Of a stretch of 64,000 bases of DNA, positions 37,266 through 47,543 are shown piece by piece. Every line of letters begins with the position of its first letter. The first letter of the stretch is position 1. Source of the stretch: Chrysophaeum taylorii (taxonomy: Eukaryota > Sar > Pelagophyceae > Pelagomonadales > Pelagomonadaceae); NCBI GenBank assembly GCA_029834535.1, contig JAQMWT010000028.1, forward strand, positions 1 through 64,000, written 5' to 3'. The notes beneath the pieces were generated by a model that was not told the origin of the DNA, searched no databases, and saw only the letters and a list, made by a program, of their open reading frames with translations. The position numbers were made by a program, and so were the translations under genes.

Positions 37266-38226
37266 CAGGGTGGGTGTCTACTGTGACAGTAGTGCCATAT
37301 GGGGTACTGTTACATGGGAAATCAGGCAGATCCGGAGAAGCCGACCCTTGTTTGCCGGTACAGATGGAGGAGGATTTGAGACGGAGTTCGTCGTCCCGCG
37401 TTCAAACCTACCCCTGACATCAAAATACAACCCTCTACGCAGAGAACACGATCCTGAGGGCGTAAGCCATTAAGTAGCGGAAATGAGATGGGGAATTAAT
37501 TATTAGGCAGATCCGGAGAAGCCGACCCTTCTCAGAGCTCCATTTACACGCGCAATGTCGTCTACCGCGAAGTCCTCGGGTAGCCGCCATCTATATCGCA
37601 GCATAGTTGTCGAGCGCAGGGCCCATGGCCGCAGCGCCGACTCATGCGCATTTCTAGTCTTCGATTAACCCTCTCGAAAAGGGCGGAGCATCATGCCCAA
37701 GGAGCAGAGAACGAAGAGGCGGAGCGCAGCACGACTTTGTGGCCAGGTCGTAGTGAGCACAGCACGAAACTTTGTGGGGTTTGAGATTTGGGACCAAGTG
37801 AACGCAACGGTTTCGTACTGGCCAGCGCTTGGTTTTTTTTAACGTTCAAACCATTCGGCCGCAGCTGCTTGGGCAGAAGTGTGGCCTCGGCGACGAAAAT
37901 ATTACGCTGGCGAAACCCCCCTATGGGCAGGCTTCCTCCTCGTGTTTTTATCGGTTGCTTCGTTAACCGTCTTTCTGATGGCGTCATTCTGTGCTGTTTG
38001 TTGAAGGTTTCAAATTGCCGAGTACCGCGAGGGTTCAACATCCAACGACCAACACAACGGTCAGCCCAAGGCCCTTAGCACGTCAATACACTCATTCAGT
38101 GCTACGCAATTGAAGCTGATGCGTGTTGGGTTGCTGAGTCACAAGTTTACTTAACTTTTTGAGCACAAGTTCTCCCTGTTCGCGGAGCAAGCGATTTGTG
38201 TAGACTTGTGACATCAAGAACGTGCG
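37266..38226. other. Intergenic, unresolved
   Basis: A minus-strand open frame of 116 codons (37691-38041) has no recognisable domain. GGCAGATCCGGAGAAGCCGACCCTT occurs twice (near 37324 and 37506). No gene is supported. Confidence 0.4.
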
Positions 38227-39347
38227 ATGGCGACGAGACGGTTTGTGCGGGCATGGATGGTGGGGTCGAGCCTCGCCATGGCCGTCCGCGTCCAGGAGAC
38301 CTCGGGCATCGCGGGCCGCGGCGCGAGTCCTCAAGTCACACCGGTTCGCCAGGGCAACGGTGTAGTGCCGTTGCAGCCGTCCCACAAGTCCGGGATGGAA
38401 GATCTGATGGAGTCTGAATCCGCCGCTGCGGCACCGACCACATCTCCGGACCGCTACGAGGCCGAGTTTCGAAACCCTGAATGGCGAGAGAAATACTGGG
38501 CGGATCCGAGGTGCGTCACGCTATTGGTGTCACGCGACGACCTCCACGCAGGATGCACGGGTTCGGCAACCAGGGCTCGCCTGGTGCTGTGCTTCACGCC
38601 TTGGTCGCGCCACTGTTTACATTCATGCTCGACCAGTTCGCGTACCACGGCAAGGACGTCAGGGCCGAGGCTTGGAAGTTCATCAAGTGGGCCCGCAACC
38701 GTAACGTCGGCGCGCCACACGTAACCAAAGCCGTCGATTTGGGTTGTGGCACGGGCTTCACGGCGCGGTCTCTGGCGCGCGCCTTCTTTTCGCGCCTCGG
38801 CGGACGCAAGAACGAGGTGGACGTCGTCGCCCTCGACTTGTCGCCAGAAATGCTCAGGGTCGCGCGCGACATCAACTTTTTGACAGACGACGGGACCGTT
38901 GACGGGATCGAGTACATCCTTGCTAACGCCGAGGAGACGGGGTTGCCGTCGTCGCGCTTTGACGTCGTTACCGCCGCTTTTGTTTTCCACGAGTGCCCGC
39001 GCGAAGCTCGCGCCAGGATCATGGAGGAGGGCTTGCGTCTCCTCGCCCCGGGTGGCACCCTTGCGATCCTCGACATTCACACCGACTACGAGTATGTTTT
39101 TTTTGTGTGTGTGTGTGTGTGTTTGACCCGATGGTTCCTCAGGCCGTCAAAGTTTATGCTCCCTGGAGAGCCATACATCCGGGGCTACTTGGACCACTTC
39201 GAGGACGACGTCAGCGACTTCGCGCGCCACCACGCCAACCGCTTTGCATTTGCGCACCGCGACGTTGTTATCCCTGGTCGCCTCATCCTCTGGCACTTCC
39301 ACGCCAAGCCAGAGAACGAACCCGTCTACTTCGATATCGCCACCTGA
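38227..39347 (+). CDS. Class I SAM-dependent methyltransferase
   Basis: Three exons (38227-38510, 38552-39091, 39143-39347) with introns of 41 and 51 bp (GTGCGT...CGCAG and GTATGT...CTCAG) encode 342 residues. The first splice joins EKYWADP-R-MHGFGNQGSPG. SAM-binding motif I is AVDLGCGTGFTAR (about 163-175), followed by VVALDLSPEML, then FDVVTAAFVFHECP and LRLLAPGGTLAILDIH. It is similar in layout to UbiE/COQ5-like methyltransferases of plants and algae with an unknown acceptor. The second intron holds a GT microsatellite. The first 55 residues are polar and basic; organelle targeting is possible but not clear. Without splicing the first exon falls out of frame, so the exon model is needed. 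Confidence 0.85.
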
Positions 39348-42329
39348 ATATCACAATCCCATCGTGTCCATAGACAAGAGAGCCTCTTTGAATGAATTTA
39401 TCCCCTTGTGTGCATCTTCGCTTCCCTCATCCACGACCGTGACTCTTTTTTTTTTCATCCTCTCCACAACAATCTCGCGACGCGAGAAAAAAAAAAAAGC
39501 AAACAAACAAGCATGCGCATGCCTCGACTACAAACGCGCCACACCCATGTACACACTCCACCAAAACCGATCATTACCGAGGTACTGTATCGCGCAGCAG
39601 TGCCCGCCGAGCCAAACTCATCTGTTCGTACGCCCTCTTTCGTGAACTACGTCCTCCTCACCCGCGCTATTCGTTGTACATACAGTGTGGCCGCCGTCGT
39701 ACCGGCACCACAACGTCAAATCGCACCCCTCTTCGCTCCATGCACAGTCTTTCCCGGCGCGACTGCATCGCTCGCATCGAACGAAACAGGATCAAGATGC
39801 ACTGCGCAAAGTACCCCGACATCTTTTCTCCCTCCTCCTCGTTTCAACCGGATTCTGCAGTATCGCCAACAAGCATACGTAGCATCACCCTCTTCTGCGG
39901 TCCCAGTACATCGTCCTGTCCCGGCAGTTCGTTTCTTTTCAGTTCAGCGACCTTCTGAGACCCCTTGATTGTTTATCCTCCTCCACACTTCCCGCCTCCT
40001 CCGCCTCTTCGTGCTCTCTGGCGAGATGAAGTCGTATTTGTTTGACACTTCCCGTGATATTTCCGAGTTTTATTATTATTCTTCTTCCTTGAAAAATTTT
40101 TGTGCTCACCGGTCTCTCGTTGATCGACAACCTAGAAAAAAGACACACACCGTTGGGTAGTTTTAAAGGTCGACTGCGAAGGGGGGGGGTGGTGGTGCGT
40201 GGTTGAAGAGAGCGCATTTCAACTACCAATGCTTGTCAAGTACTGACGCGTTTTATTTCTGGAGGGGCCGCGACGCCAGAACGGACAACGCCGAAAAAGA
40301 CTCGATCGACACCTCTTGGTGCCCCGCGGGTACATGAGAGTGCGGTGACCTGTCGGGGACCACAGCGAGCGGCGACTGGAATGCGTTTGAGTCGGTCACT
40401 CGAGTCGGGCGTCTTCTCTGGGGGGGTCTTCCGTTAGTGTCGCCTCTTTTCCTGAAACGGGAAAACGAAGCAACATGGTGGCCAAGTTTCCTGTCCGCCT
40501 GGCAATTTGACAATCCCAACATCTCGAGAGAACATGCTGATTCCATATTCGGGGCCCTCGCTTTACAGAATATGACGACTGTCGGTGCCGTACGGCCACA
40601 TGAATTTGGGGCAGTTGGAGGCGGACAACATGGCGAGTTTCCTGAGGTCATGGTGGCCCCGACTGAAAATGTTGCCCAGGGGCTGTCGGGGGGTGTAGCG
40701 GGCGCTCAGGGCGCGGGCCCACTCGAGGACTCCGCCAATTTCGAACTGGGAAGACTTCCTTTCTTCTTGGTCGGGGCCACCGCGAGGTTGAACTTGGCCT
40801 TGAGCTTTTCGGGGATCTTGGAGCAAGGGATCTATCTTCCGTACTGTTCTTCGATCTTGTGCACAAGGGCGACCTTGGCGTCGTCGGCGATGTTGCATTG
40901 GAGGTTGAACTTGGTTCAGGCGGCTTTGAGCTTGGCAGCGGCGGCATTCGCGATAAACTAGATCTCGTCGTCGAAAGTGATGTATTCCATGCTCGCCGGC
41001 GAGTTCACAGGCCCGCCGATGATGTGCTGAAGGTCAGCAGACGTCAGCGGGGCGGCGGCTTCGCGGGGAGGCGGTTTCATCGGTCTCGTCCTCGCGAGGG
41101 CGCTTCGAGGTCGGGGCGGCGCGCACCGAGAAGCGGCCGTAGTCGAAGGGGATTGGTTCGTACTCGGCGGTACTGCCACCCATGACTCTCATGCGGATGC
41201 CCGAATTCTTGCACGCGATGGTCGGGCCCATGTCGTTCACGCCGACCTAGACAATCCGCTTGCCCCGGCCCTTGTTGCCCTCGCAGTCAAGTTGTCCGCG
41301 CTCATCACGTCGATGGTGACTGTGCGGCCCCTCTTGTCTTCGTCGATGATGAGCTTGGCTTCTTTCGGGACGCCGTCTCTGTTTTTGTCGGCCTCGTCGT
41401 AGAACGAATAACTGTGGGCCCAGCCCAGGCGCTTGAGCGTCGCCTCGAACTTTTGCGGTGGTGCTCCGCCACGAGCTCGGACAGCTGCCACTTGGCGCTG
41501 GTCGCGTCGTGCGCAAGCTGGTTGCCTGTCGTGACGGTCACGTGTTTGCAGAAATGCCGTTAGTACCGGTTGTCGCACTTCGTCATGCACCACGTGCGGT
41601 TTCAACGGTCATCACGTCGAGGCTAGGAATTGTCCAGCACCACGAACAAGGTCGCATGCGGCGTGCCCGTGATAAGGCGCTGGGAGTAGTCGATGACCGT
41701 CCACTTGTAGACGGGGACGAGCATGGTGCACAAGATATATGCCGACGAACGCGATGAGCGTGTTGAGGGCGTCGGGTGGAAAGTTCATCTCGGGGCCGCG
41801 AGCCTTCGCCGCAGGTGGCGCGCAACTAGACCGCCTGCCGGGCGCCGGATCGTCGTCGTACAGCTTACTGGCCTCTCTTGCTGTGATCTCCTTCAGGCCC
41901 CGCGTCTTGCCCGCCGCCCGCGCTGCGGCCCACCACCTTCGACATCCAGATCTATTCGAGCTCGTTTGGAGGCTCGTTCGGCACCACCGGGGCTCCGGCT
42001 CGGGCTCCGGGTCGCCTTGATGGCCTCGGTAAAGGCCCGAGTTCTGCTTGATGCACTTCACCTCAGTGTAGACGTGCTTGGGGTCTACCGCCCCCAGCTC
42101 AGGCTACAGCTGCTCGACGACAGAATCTTGAGCGCCGCAAACACCTTTCCGCCCAGCCGCACGGCCACCGCCCGCTTTGACGAGAGAGGTCATCTCGGGC
42201 TGCGTCGGCTTAGCGTGCGTAGGCTGCACGGCCGCGCGCGAGCAGGCCGTGGCATTGCGCACACCAAGCAGGTCGACCCTACTAGGTCGTCGTCACCTTG
42301 TTATTATTCTTGTAAACAAACTTCTCGAC
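39348..42329. other. Intergenic with decayed coding remnants of an unidentified protein
   Basis: 39.4-40.2 kb is AT-richer with no gene; near 40160 AAAGGTCGACTGCGAAGGGGG echoes the short motif at position 107. From about 40.5 to 42.1 kb the minus strand shows protein-like pieces in different frames (VALVHKIEEQYG, YEPIPFDYGRFSVRAAP, RLGWAHSYSFYDEADKNRDG, KWQLSELVAEHHRK). They look like one decayed gene or mobile element of about 1.5 kb, but I cannot name it. Confidence 0.45.
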
Positions 42330-42770
42330 ATGGGGTCCAAAGCGAGGCGGCGAGTGGTGAAGGATCTAAAGGAAGTTCTCGACGAGGAACTGTCGGCGCT
42401 CGAAGGCGCTCGACGCGCGCACGAGAAGGCCGTCGCTCTCTTGTCTGCTGAATCCCGAGTGTTGCGCGAGCGCGAAGCTGAACTGGCGAGGATTTCGTCG
42501 CGGGCCGACGTCGTCGCTGTGTTGATCAAGCAGTGGATCGGTCGCGAGGCCGCGGGCGAAAACGTGGACGAGCCGCTCGACTACTACTTCCTCGAGCGCA
42601 AGGACATCGGCCAATACATCGAGAGAAAGGTGAAGGAAATCGACGAGATTCTCGAGGAGGCAGCGTGGGCCTTCCACGAAGAAGAAGGTACAGAAAACAT
42701 CGTCGACTCAAGATCGATACGAGTTCGTGATTTCGAAGATGATGCTCACGAAGACGATAAAAATAGATAG
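42330..42770 (+). CDS. Small coiled-coil protein, unknown function
   Basis: 146 residues are encoded if unspliced. Almost the whole chain is charged helix with heptads (LKEVLDEELSALEGARRAHEKAV, SAESRVLREREAELARISS, ERKVKEIDEILEEAAW). A likely 51-bp GT-AG intron (GTACAG...TCGAAG, 42688-42738) would remove a segment near the C-terminus and keep the frame, giving 129 residues that end DDAHEDDKNR. No family was recognised; a cytoskeletal or complex-assembly role would fit but is a guess. It converges with the kinase gene, the stops lying 82 bp apart. Codon use is host-like, which supports a real gene. Confidence 0.65.
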   Translation: MGSKARRRVVKDLKEVLDEELSALEGARRAHEKAVALLSAESRVLREREAELARISSRADVVAVLIKQWIGREAAGENVDEPLDYYFLERKDIGQYIERKVKEIDEILEEAAWAFHEEEGTENIVDSRSIRVRDFEDDAHEDDKNR

Positions 42771-42852
42771 CATCGTGGCACAGACGACGACGACGACAGC
42801 GCCTCTCTCTACACAGTGGCCGAGGACCAAGGACAAGAAAGGACGACTACTA

Positions 42853-44742
42853 CTAGCGATTCGTCCTCGGGCCGTTGGTGGATCCTCCGGAGTGCGACTC
42901 GGAGGGGGCTTCGATCTCCCAGGTGGCGAGATCGGCCCAGAACTGGCGGAACTGGTGGAGGCGGGTGTCAAACCTGGATTTGAGCGCGGGGTTAGAGAAC
43001 TTGAGGAGGAGGTCGAGGGCCTCGTTGCGTCGCAAAATAGTGTCGAGGGAGACCTCGACCTTGCTCCAAAAAAGCTCCATGCGGGAGAAGACGACGTGGA
43101 GGTCGGCGAGGTATTTGAGGACGGGGGCGATAGGTTCGGCGAGGGGGTCGACCTCGTGGAGGTCGTCGTTGGCGGCCACGGGAAGCATGAGCTCGAGGAC
43201 GTGGTCGTCGCTGGCGAGATCGAGCGAGGTCGCGTCCGAGGGGCGGCGTCGCGTGGCGGTCGGGGTGGTGGTTTGCTGTTGGGTGAGCAAGTTGGTCGAG
43301 GTTTCCTCGGGCGGGGGTCCCGACGACCCGGGGTCGACGCCCACCGAGTCGGCGAGATCTCGCATAGAAGCGAGGTTGTCGGTCTTGGCGCGCGCGCAGT
43401 CGTCGCCGAGCTCGGCCGTCCAGCGCTTGATGTTTCCGAGGATGTCGCGGGCCGCCTGGGGTTCCTTGGCGTCGACGGCAAAGGCGAGGTCGTCGAGGGT
43501 CTCGAGGACGAGGCCGGCCGTGCTCCTTAGCTTGGAGGCGAGTCCTCGGCTCGCGAGGACGCGCTCGTGGTAGACGAGGCCGGCGCGGCGCATGTCCGGC
43601 GGGAGCTGGAGGGCCGCGGCGGCGACGAGGGAGGCGTGGGCGTTGGCGAGGCCGCAGAAGACCGCGTGGACGGGCTGGCGGGGGTGGTGGTTCGCGGGGA
43701 GGGTCGTCGGGGGCGCGGGCGCGCGCTCGTCTCTGACGACGGGCATCGAAGGTTGCTGAGCGAGCGCGAGCGCGAGGCTGGGCATTTTGGCGACGGCCGT
43801 CTCGAGCCAGGCATCCCGGAGTGCGTCGGCGACGGAGCATCGAGACTTCGGATTGGCGTCGAGGAGCCGCACGATGAGGGACCTCGCCGTCGGAGAGAGA
43901 CGGTTCGCTTCTACCGGCAGCTCGACGCCCGAGATTTGGCCGGCTTGGGAGCGCTTGTAGACGGGGAACCTCGCGATCAGCATGACGTAGAGCGTCACGC
44001 CGAGGGACCACGCGTCGACCTTGGCGTCGTAGTAGGCTGCCTTGTCGGGCGCGTTGGCGCTCTCGCCCGACTCGTCGCCGCCGCCGGGCTGTCGTTGGTC
44101 GTCGAGCGCGTCGAGGTCAAAGGCCTTGAGCTCCTCGATTTCCGGTGCGAGGTAAGAGGGCGTGCCGACGAGGGTGCGGGCCGCCGAACCGCCCCGGTGC
44201 GAGGCGACGAGCTTGGACAACCCAAAGTCTACGAGTTTGACGACGCTGCCCGCGAGCAGGACGTTCTCGGGCTTGAGGTCTCGGTGGATGACGCCGCGGC
44301 CGTGCATGTAGGCAACCGCCGCGCATACCGCCCCGAAAATAGGCCTCGCGTCGGCCTCGTCGAACTTGCCGCGCGACAAGATGGCATCGAACAGCTCCTG
44401 GCCTTCGACGAGTTCCATCACCAGGCGGACGCCGTCCCGGTTCCCGTACGCTCCGTAGAGTTCGACGATGTTTGGATGCCGCAGCCCGAGCATCACGTCG
44501 ACCTCTCGCCGCAACCGCGCGATCGAAAACCCCGTCCCGCCCAATACCCGGAGGGCCCGCAGGTCGATCGTCTTCACGGCCACGCCCAAACCGTCGCGTT
44601 TCCGGGTCGCACGCCGCACCACCCCCGACGCCCCGCGACCGAGCTCCTCGCCCATCGGCGTGAACTCTGCGTCGTAGGCCTCCAACGGTTTGAACGGCGC
44701 GCCGAGCTCGCGTTCCGGGGATGCCTCCATCGATGCCTCCAT
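42853..44742 (-). CDS. Serine/threonine protein kinase (CAMK-like)
   Basis: This is a single exon of 629 residues. The kinase domain spans about residues 28-330: glycine loop GRGASGVV (35-42), Lys57 in VAVKTI, Glu80, catalytic HRDLKPEN (153-160, Asp155), DFGLSK (172-177) and VGTPSYLAPE (192-201). All key residues are present, so it should be active. An insert with Gly/Asp/Asn runs (about 210-236) separates the APE motif from DAWSLGVTLYVML. The HRD-LKPEN form and layout suggest a CAMK or SnRK2-like kinase. The C-terminal half (about 345-610) is helical, with no EF hands or other known domain visible, and probably regulatory. Target unknown. The ATG at 44742 is the first in frame; MEAS repeats as MEASMEAS. 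Confidence 0.88.
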   Translation of the reverse strand: MEASMEASPERELGAPFKPLEAYDAEFTPMGEELGRGASGVVRRATRKRDGLGVAVKTIDLRALRVLGGTGFSIARLRREVDVMLGLRHPNIVELYGAYGNRDGVRLVMELVEGQELFDAILSRGKFDEADARPIFGAVCAAVAYMHGRGVIHRDLKPENVLLAGSVVKLVDFGLSKLVASHRGGSAARTLVGTPSYLAPEIEELKAFDLDALDDQRQPGGGDESGESANAPDKAAYYDAKVDAWSLGVTLYVMLIARFPVYKRSQAGQISGVELPVEANRLSPTARSLIVRLLDANPKSRCSVADALRDAWLETAVAKMPSLALALAQQPSMPVVRDERAPAPPTTLPANHHPRQPVHAVFCGLANAHASLVAAAALQLPPDMRRAGLVYHERVLASRGLASKLRSTAGLVLETLDDLAFAVDAKEPQAARDILGNIKRWTAELGDDCARAKTDNLASMRDLADSVGVDPGSSGPPPEETSTNLLTQQQTTTPTATRRRPSDATSLDLASDDHVLELMLPVAANDDLHEVDPLAEPIAPVLKYLADLHVVFSRMELFWSKVEVSLDTILRRNEALDLLLKFSNPALKSRFDTRLHQFRQFWADLATWEIEAPSESHSGGSTNGPRTNR

Positions 44743-45056
44743 CTTCGGGTATGCCGGGCCGGGGATCTCGACCGACCGGTCGTACCTTTTAAGAATTCGT
44801 CAGACAAATCATGGACACTCCCCCGGCTGGGGTGTCTTGTCGTCTCGTCTCAACGGGTCTAGCAACTTAACGCCGAAAGCAGGGTTTACCTAGTAGTGTG
44901 TTGACAACAAATAATAAGTCTAACTTCTCAGTGAATCTCACAACCCGAGACAAACGTCGGGGGTGGTTTTTCGGTTTGTTTGTTTCTTCAACAAGGAAGG
45001 TCCCCTCTCTCTGCTTAAAAGTAATAAACATTGTGGTATGGGTCGTTGGTGTTTAC

Positions 45057-46424
45057 TTATTCGAGGTCGTCGCCGTCGTCGTCGTCGTCGTCGTTGGGTC
45101 TTGAGTCGTCGAGTCGAAGCGGGGGGTCGGAGGGCAAGGAGTTGAGGTTGATTGCCCTGCGGATGTCATTCGTCATGGGATTGTCGGGGGCCTGGCGGAG
45201 TTTCCAGTAGTACGCAAGGGTGAGGCCTTGGATCCGTTCCTTGAGGTCGCGGATGGAGAGATCGTCGACGTTGGCGAGGGTCTGGGCGGCTCGCCTGGGG
45301 GAGGTCGCGTCGCGCTGGTGCTGATTTTGAAATTTGCGGTTGGCGATGCGTGCCGCGTCCCTTTCGTTTTCCGCCCGCGCGAGGCGGTCCTCGGCGGTCT
45401 TTATCCGATTTCGGAGGTCGTCGACGAGGCGTCTGTCTCCGTCCGAATCGTCTTCGAGACGAGTCTTAGCACGCGCGAGCTCGTCGCGATCCTCTGCGAC
45501 CGTCTTGAGCTGCGCTTTGAGAGCGTCAACTCTTGCCGCGTGGTCGGCCATAAGGTTGTCGATGTGGCGCTTGGTGTCGTTTCTAGAGTTGAGGGCATCT
45601 CTGCGCGCCGCGTTGAGTTCGGCCTGGAGTCGGAGCGTAGTATCGGCGAGCGTCGACTCCGACATCCGCTTCTGGCGGTTGAGCTTGTGTTTCAAACGGT
45701 CGATCGTCGTCTCGCGGTCCCTCACCAGCGCAGGAAGTTCCTCCAAGCGAAAAGCAGTCACGCTCACGTTGACCTCGCCGAGCGTGCCGTACTTGAAGAG
45801 GTGGGCGTCGTCGTGAAAGACGCGCATCGCCTTGGTCACTCGGCGCGACAGGTTGTTCCGGAAACTCACGAGGGAATCTTGCTCTTGCGTGTAGCACGGC
45901 TGCACCTCGATCCACTCGTGGTCCAACACGGTAACCACCGGCTCCTCGGGCATCGGCTCGGGCAACTGCAACGTGATCTTCCCGAGCAAGTCGTCCGACA
46001 TGAAATCCTCGTAATCGAAGACGTACAAATCGAGCTTGCGCGTCCCGTCGTGCGCGAACATGACGTGCGACTTCCAGACGGGGTCGAGATTTGTCTCGAT
46101 GACGCGCGTTTTGAGTTCTTGTTCGCCGTACTTGACCAGAACGTACGGATCCGAGGATCGACCCCCGTTGTTGTTTCCGTGGAGATTTCGGGCCCGCCAG
46201 ATCGACACCGAAAAGTACCACGTCACCGACTCGTGGTCGTCCTCGTCGTCTGCATCCTCAGAAATTTCGATGTCCATCTCCCCCGTGATCTCGTCGGTGC
46301 TCGGGATCCGGCCCACCGCGGGGGAGTGGCTCTTGAACAACCGGACGCTCGGTTCGGGGCTGCTGCTGCTCCCTCGCAAATCCACGCGAACCACCTCCGC
46401 CTCGTCCGTCTCCTCGAAGTCCAT
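45057..46424 (-). CDS. C2-domain protein with coiled coil
   Basis: This is a single exon of 455 residues. After an acidic N-terminus, residues about 67-185 form a C2 domain: YFSVSIWRARNL, SDPYVLVKYGEQELKT, NLDPVWKSHVMF and DYEDFMSDDLLGKITL. The Asp of SDPYV and the DYED region are in the places of calcium ligands, so calcium-dependent membrane binding is plausible. Residues about 245-400 are a long coiled coil (LKHKLNRQKRM, RLQAELNAARRDALN, ADHAARVDALKAQLKTVAED). The C-terminus is acidic, from GAC repeats. It may tether membranes or vesicles; no other domain is seen. The gene is divergent from the E2 gene with 185 bp between starts. Confidence 0.85.
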   Translation of the reverse strand: MDFEETDEAEVVRVDLRGSSSSPEPSVRLFKSHSPAVGRIPSTDEITGEMDIEISEDADDEDDHESVTWYFSVSIWRARNLHGNNNGGRSSDPYVLVKYGEQELKTRVIETNLDPVWKSHVMFAHDGTRKLDLYVFDYEDFMSDDLLGKITLQLPEPMPEEPVVTVLDHEWIEVQPCYTQEQDSLVSFRNNLSRRVTKAMRVFHDDAHLFKYGTLGEVNVSVTAFRLEELPALVRDRETTIDRLKHKLNRQKRMSESTLADTTLRLQAELNAARRDALNSRNDTKRHIDNLMADHAARVDALKAQLKTVAEDRDELARAKTRLEDDSDGDRRLVDDLRNRIKTAEDRLARAENERDAARIANRKFQNQHQRDATSPRRAAQTLANVDDLSIRDLKERIQGLTLAYYWKLRQAPDNPMTNDIRRAINLNSLPSDPPLRLDDSRPNDDDDDDGDDLE

Positions 46425-46609
46425 CTCTACTACTACCTAGGGTCCAACAATAATATCATCATCGGTTGGCTTTTTTGTTTGAAAAGATACAGAGGCCAGC
46501 CCCCCCCCCAACGGACGACGTCTCGTTTCCAACCGGAACGTGTGTGACGCTCGATGGCCCGCCGCGAAAAAGACCTGCTGGTGCATTATTAGTACAAGGA
46601 GTGCGAGAG

Positions 46610-47188
46610 ATGGCCGACAAGGGTCGGATCAAGAAGGAGCTGACGGAGCTGTCGCGCGACACCAAGTCGGGCGTGACGGTAGAGGTGAAGAGCGAGGACA
46701 TGCACGAGCTCGAGGGAACGATTTCCGGTCCGGAAGGGACGCCCTACGAGGGCGGGACCTACGTGATCACCATCTCGATCCCGCGCGGCTACCCGTTCGA
46801 GCCGCCCAAGATGAAGTTCTTGACAAAAATCTGGCACCCGAACATCTCGTCGCAGACGGGCGCGATCTGCTTGGACATACTTAAAGACCAGTGGTCGCCC
46901 GCGCTCACGATCAAGACCGCCCTTTTGTCGCTGCAGGCGCTGCTCTGTTCGCCCGAGCCCGAAGATCCGCAAGACGCCCAGGTCGCCACAATGTACAAGC
47001 AGGACCCCGCCAAGTTTCGACAAACGGCGAAATTTTGGACGGAGACCTACGCCCAAAAATCTGACGGCGAATCGGCCGCGATCTCGCGCCTCGTTGAGAT
47101 GGGCTTTTCGAGAGATCGGGCGGTCGCGGCCCTCGCGCAGGCCGGCGGCGACGAGACCGAGGCCGTCAATAAGCTGCTCTCCTCCTGA
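46610..47188 (+). CDS. Ubiquitin-conjugating enzyme E2 with UBA domain (UBE2K/Ubc1 type)
   Basis: This is a single exon of 192 residues. The UBC fold covers about 4-150 with the HPN motif (76-78) and catalytic Cys87 in GAICLDIL; a C-terminal UBA domain (about 153-192, ISRLVEMGFSRDRAVAAL) binds ubiquitin. This pairing is that of UBE2K/Ubc1, which extends K48-linked chains for proteasomal degradation. The open frame runs upstream from a TTG, but MADKGRIKKEL is the natural family N-terminus, so the ATG at 46610 was chosen. It lies upstream of a U-box protein in the same direction (355 bp apart), an apt but possibly chance E2-E3 pair. Confidence 0.95.
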   Translation: MADKGRIKKELTELSRDTKSGVTVEVKSEDMHELEGTISGPEGTPYEGGTYVITISIPRGYPFEPPKMKFLTKIWHPNISSQTGAICLDILKDQWSPALTIKTALLSLQALLCSPEPEDPQDAQVATMYKQDPAKFRQTAKFWTETYAQKSDGESAAISRLVEMGFSRDRAVAALAQAGGDETEAVNKLLSS

Positions 47189-47543
47189 AATTTAACACGT
47201 AGAAGATCACGCCTGAAGAGTGAGTGAGGGCCGCCGCCGCCGCCGCACTCTACTTATTTCCCGGTCACTCGCTCGCGCACTGCACTCGCTCTCTCTCGGA
47301 GTGGGTTGTTGCTTGCGGGCCTTTCGTCGCTCTTTCCCCGAGTCGTCCGTCCCTTCGCCCACTCCGTGCTTATCTCTCTAGCCACCACCACCACCACCAC
47401 CACCGCGCGGCCTGTGTGGTGGTGGTGGTGGTGGTGGCTGAACGAACAATAATAGTTCTAGTTCACCCCCCCCACCAAAATAATAACTCCCAACAGGACG
47501 ACGAGGCCAGAGGGGTCCGTTGTCCGTGTGTCTCGAGATTTCC

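Noticed and set aside
43567-44862. 431-codon open frame opposite the kinase
   Set aside because: Shadow of the kinase frame; no domain and the antisense protein has all kinase motifs.
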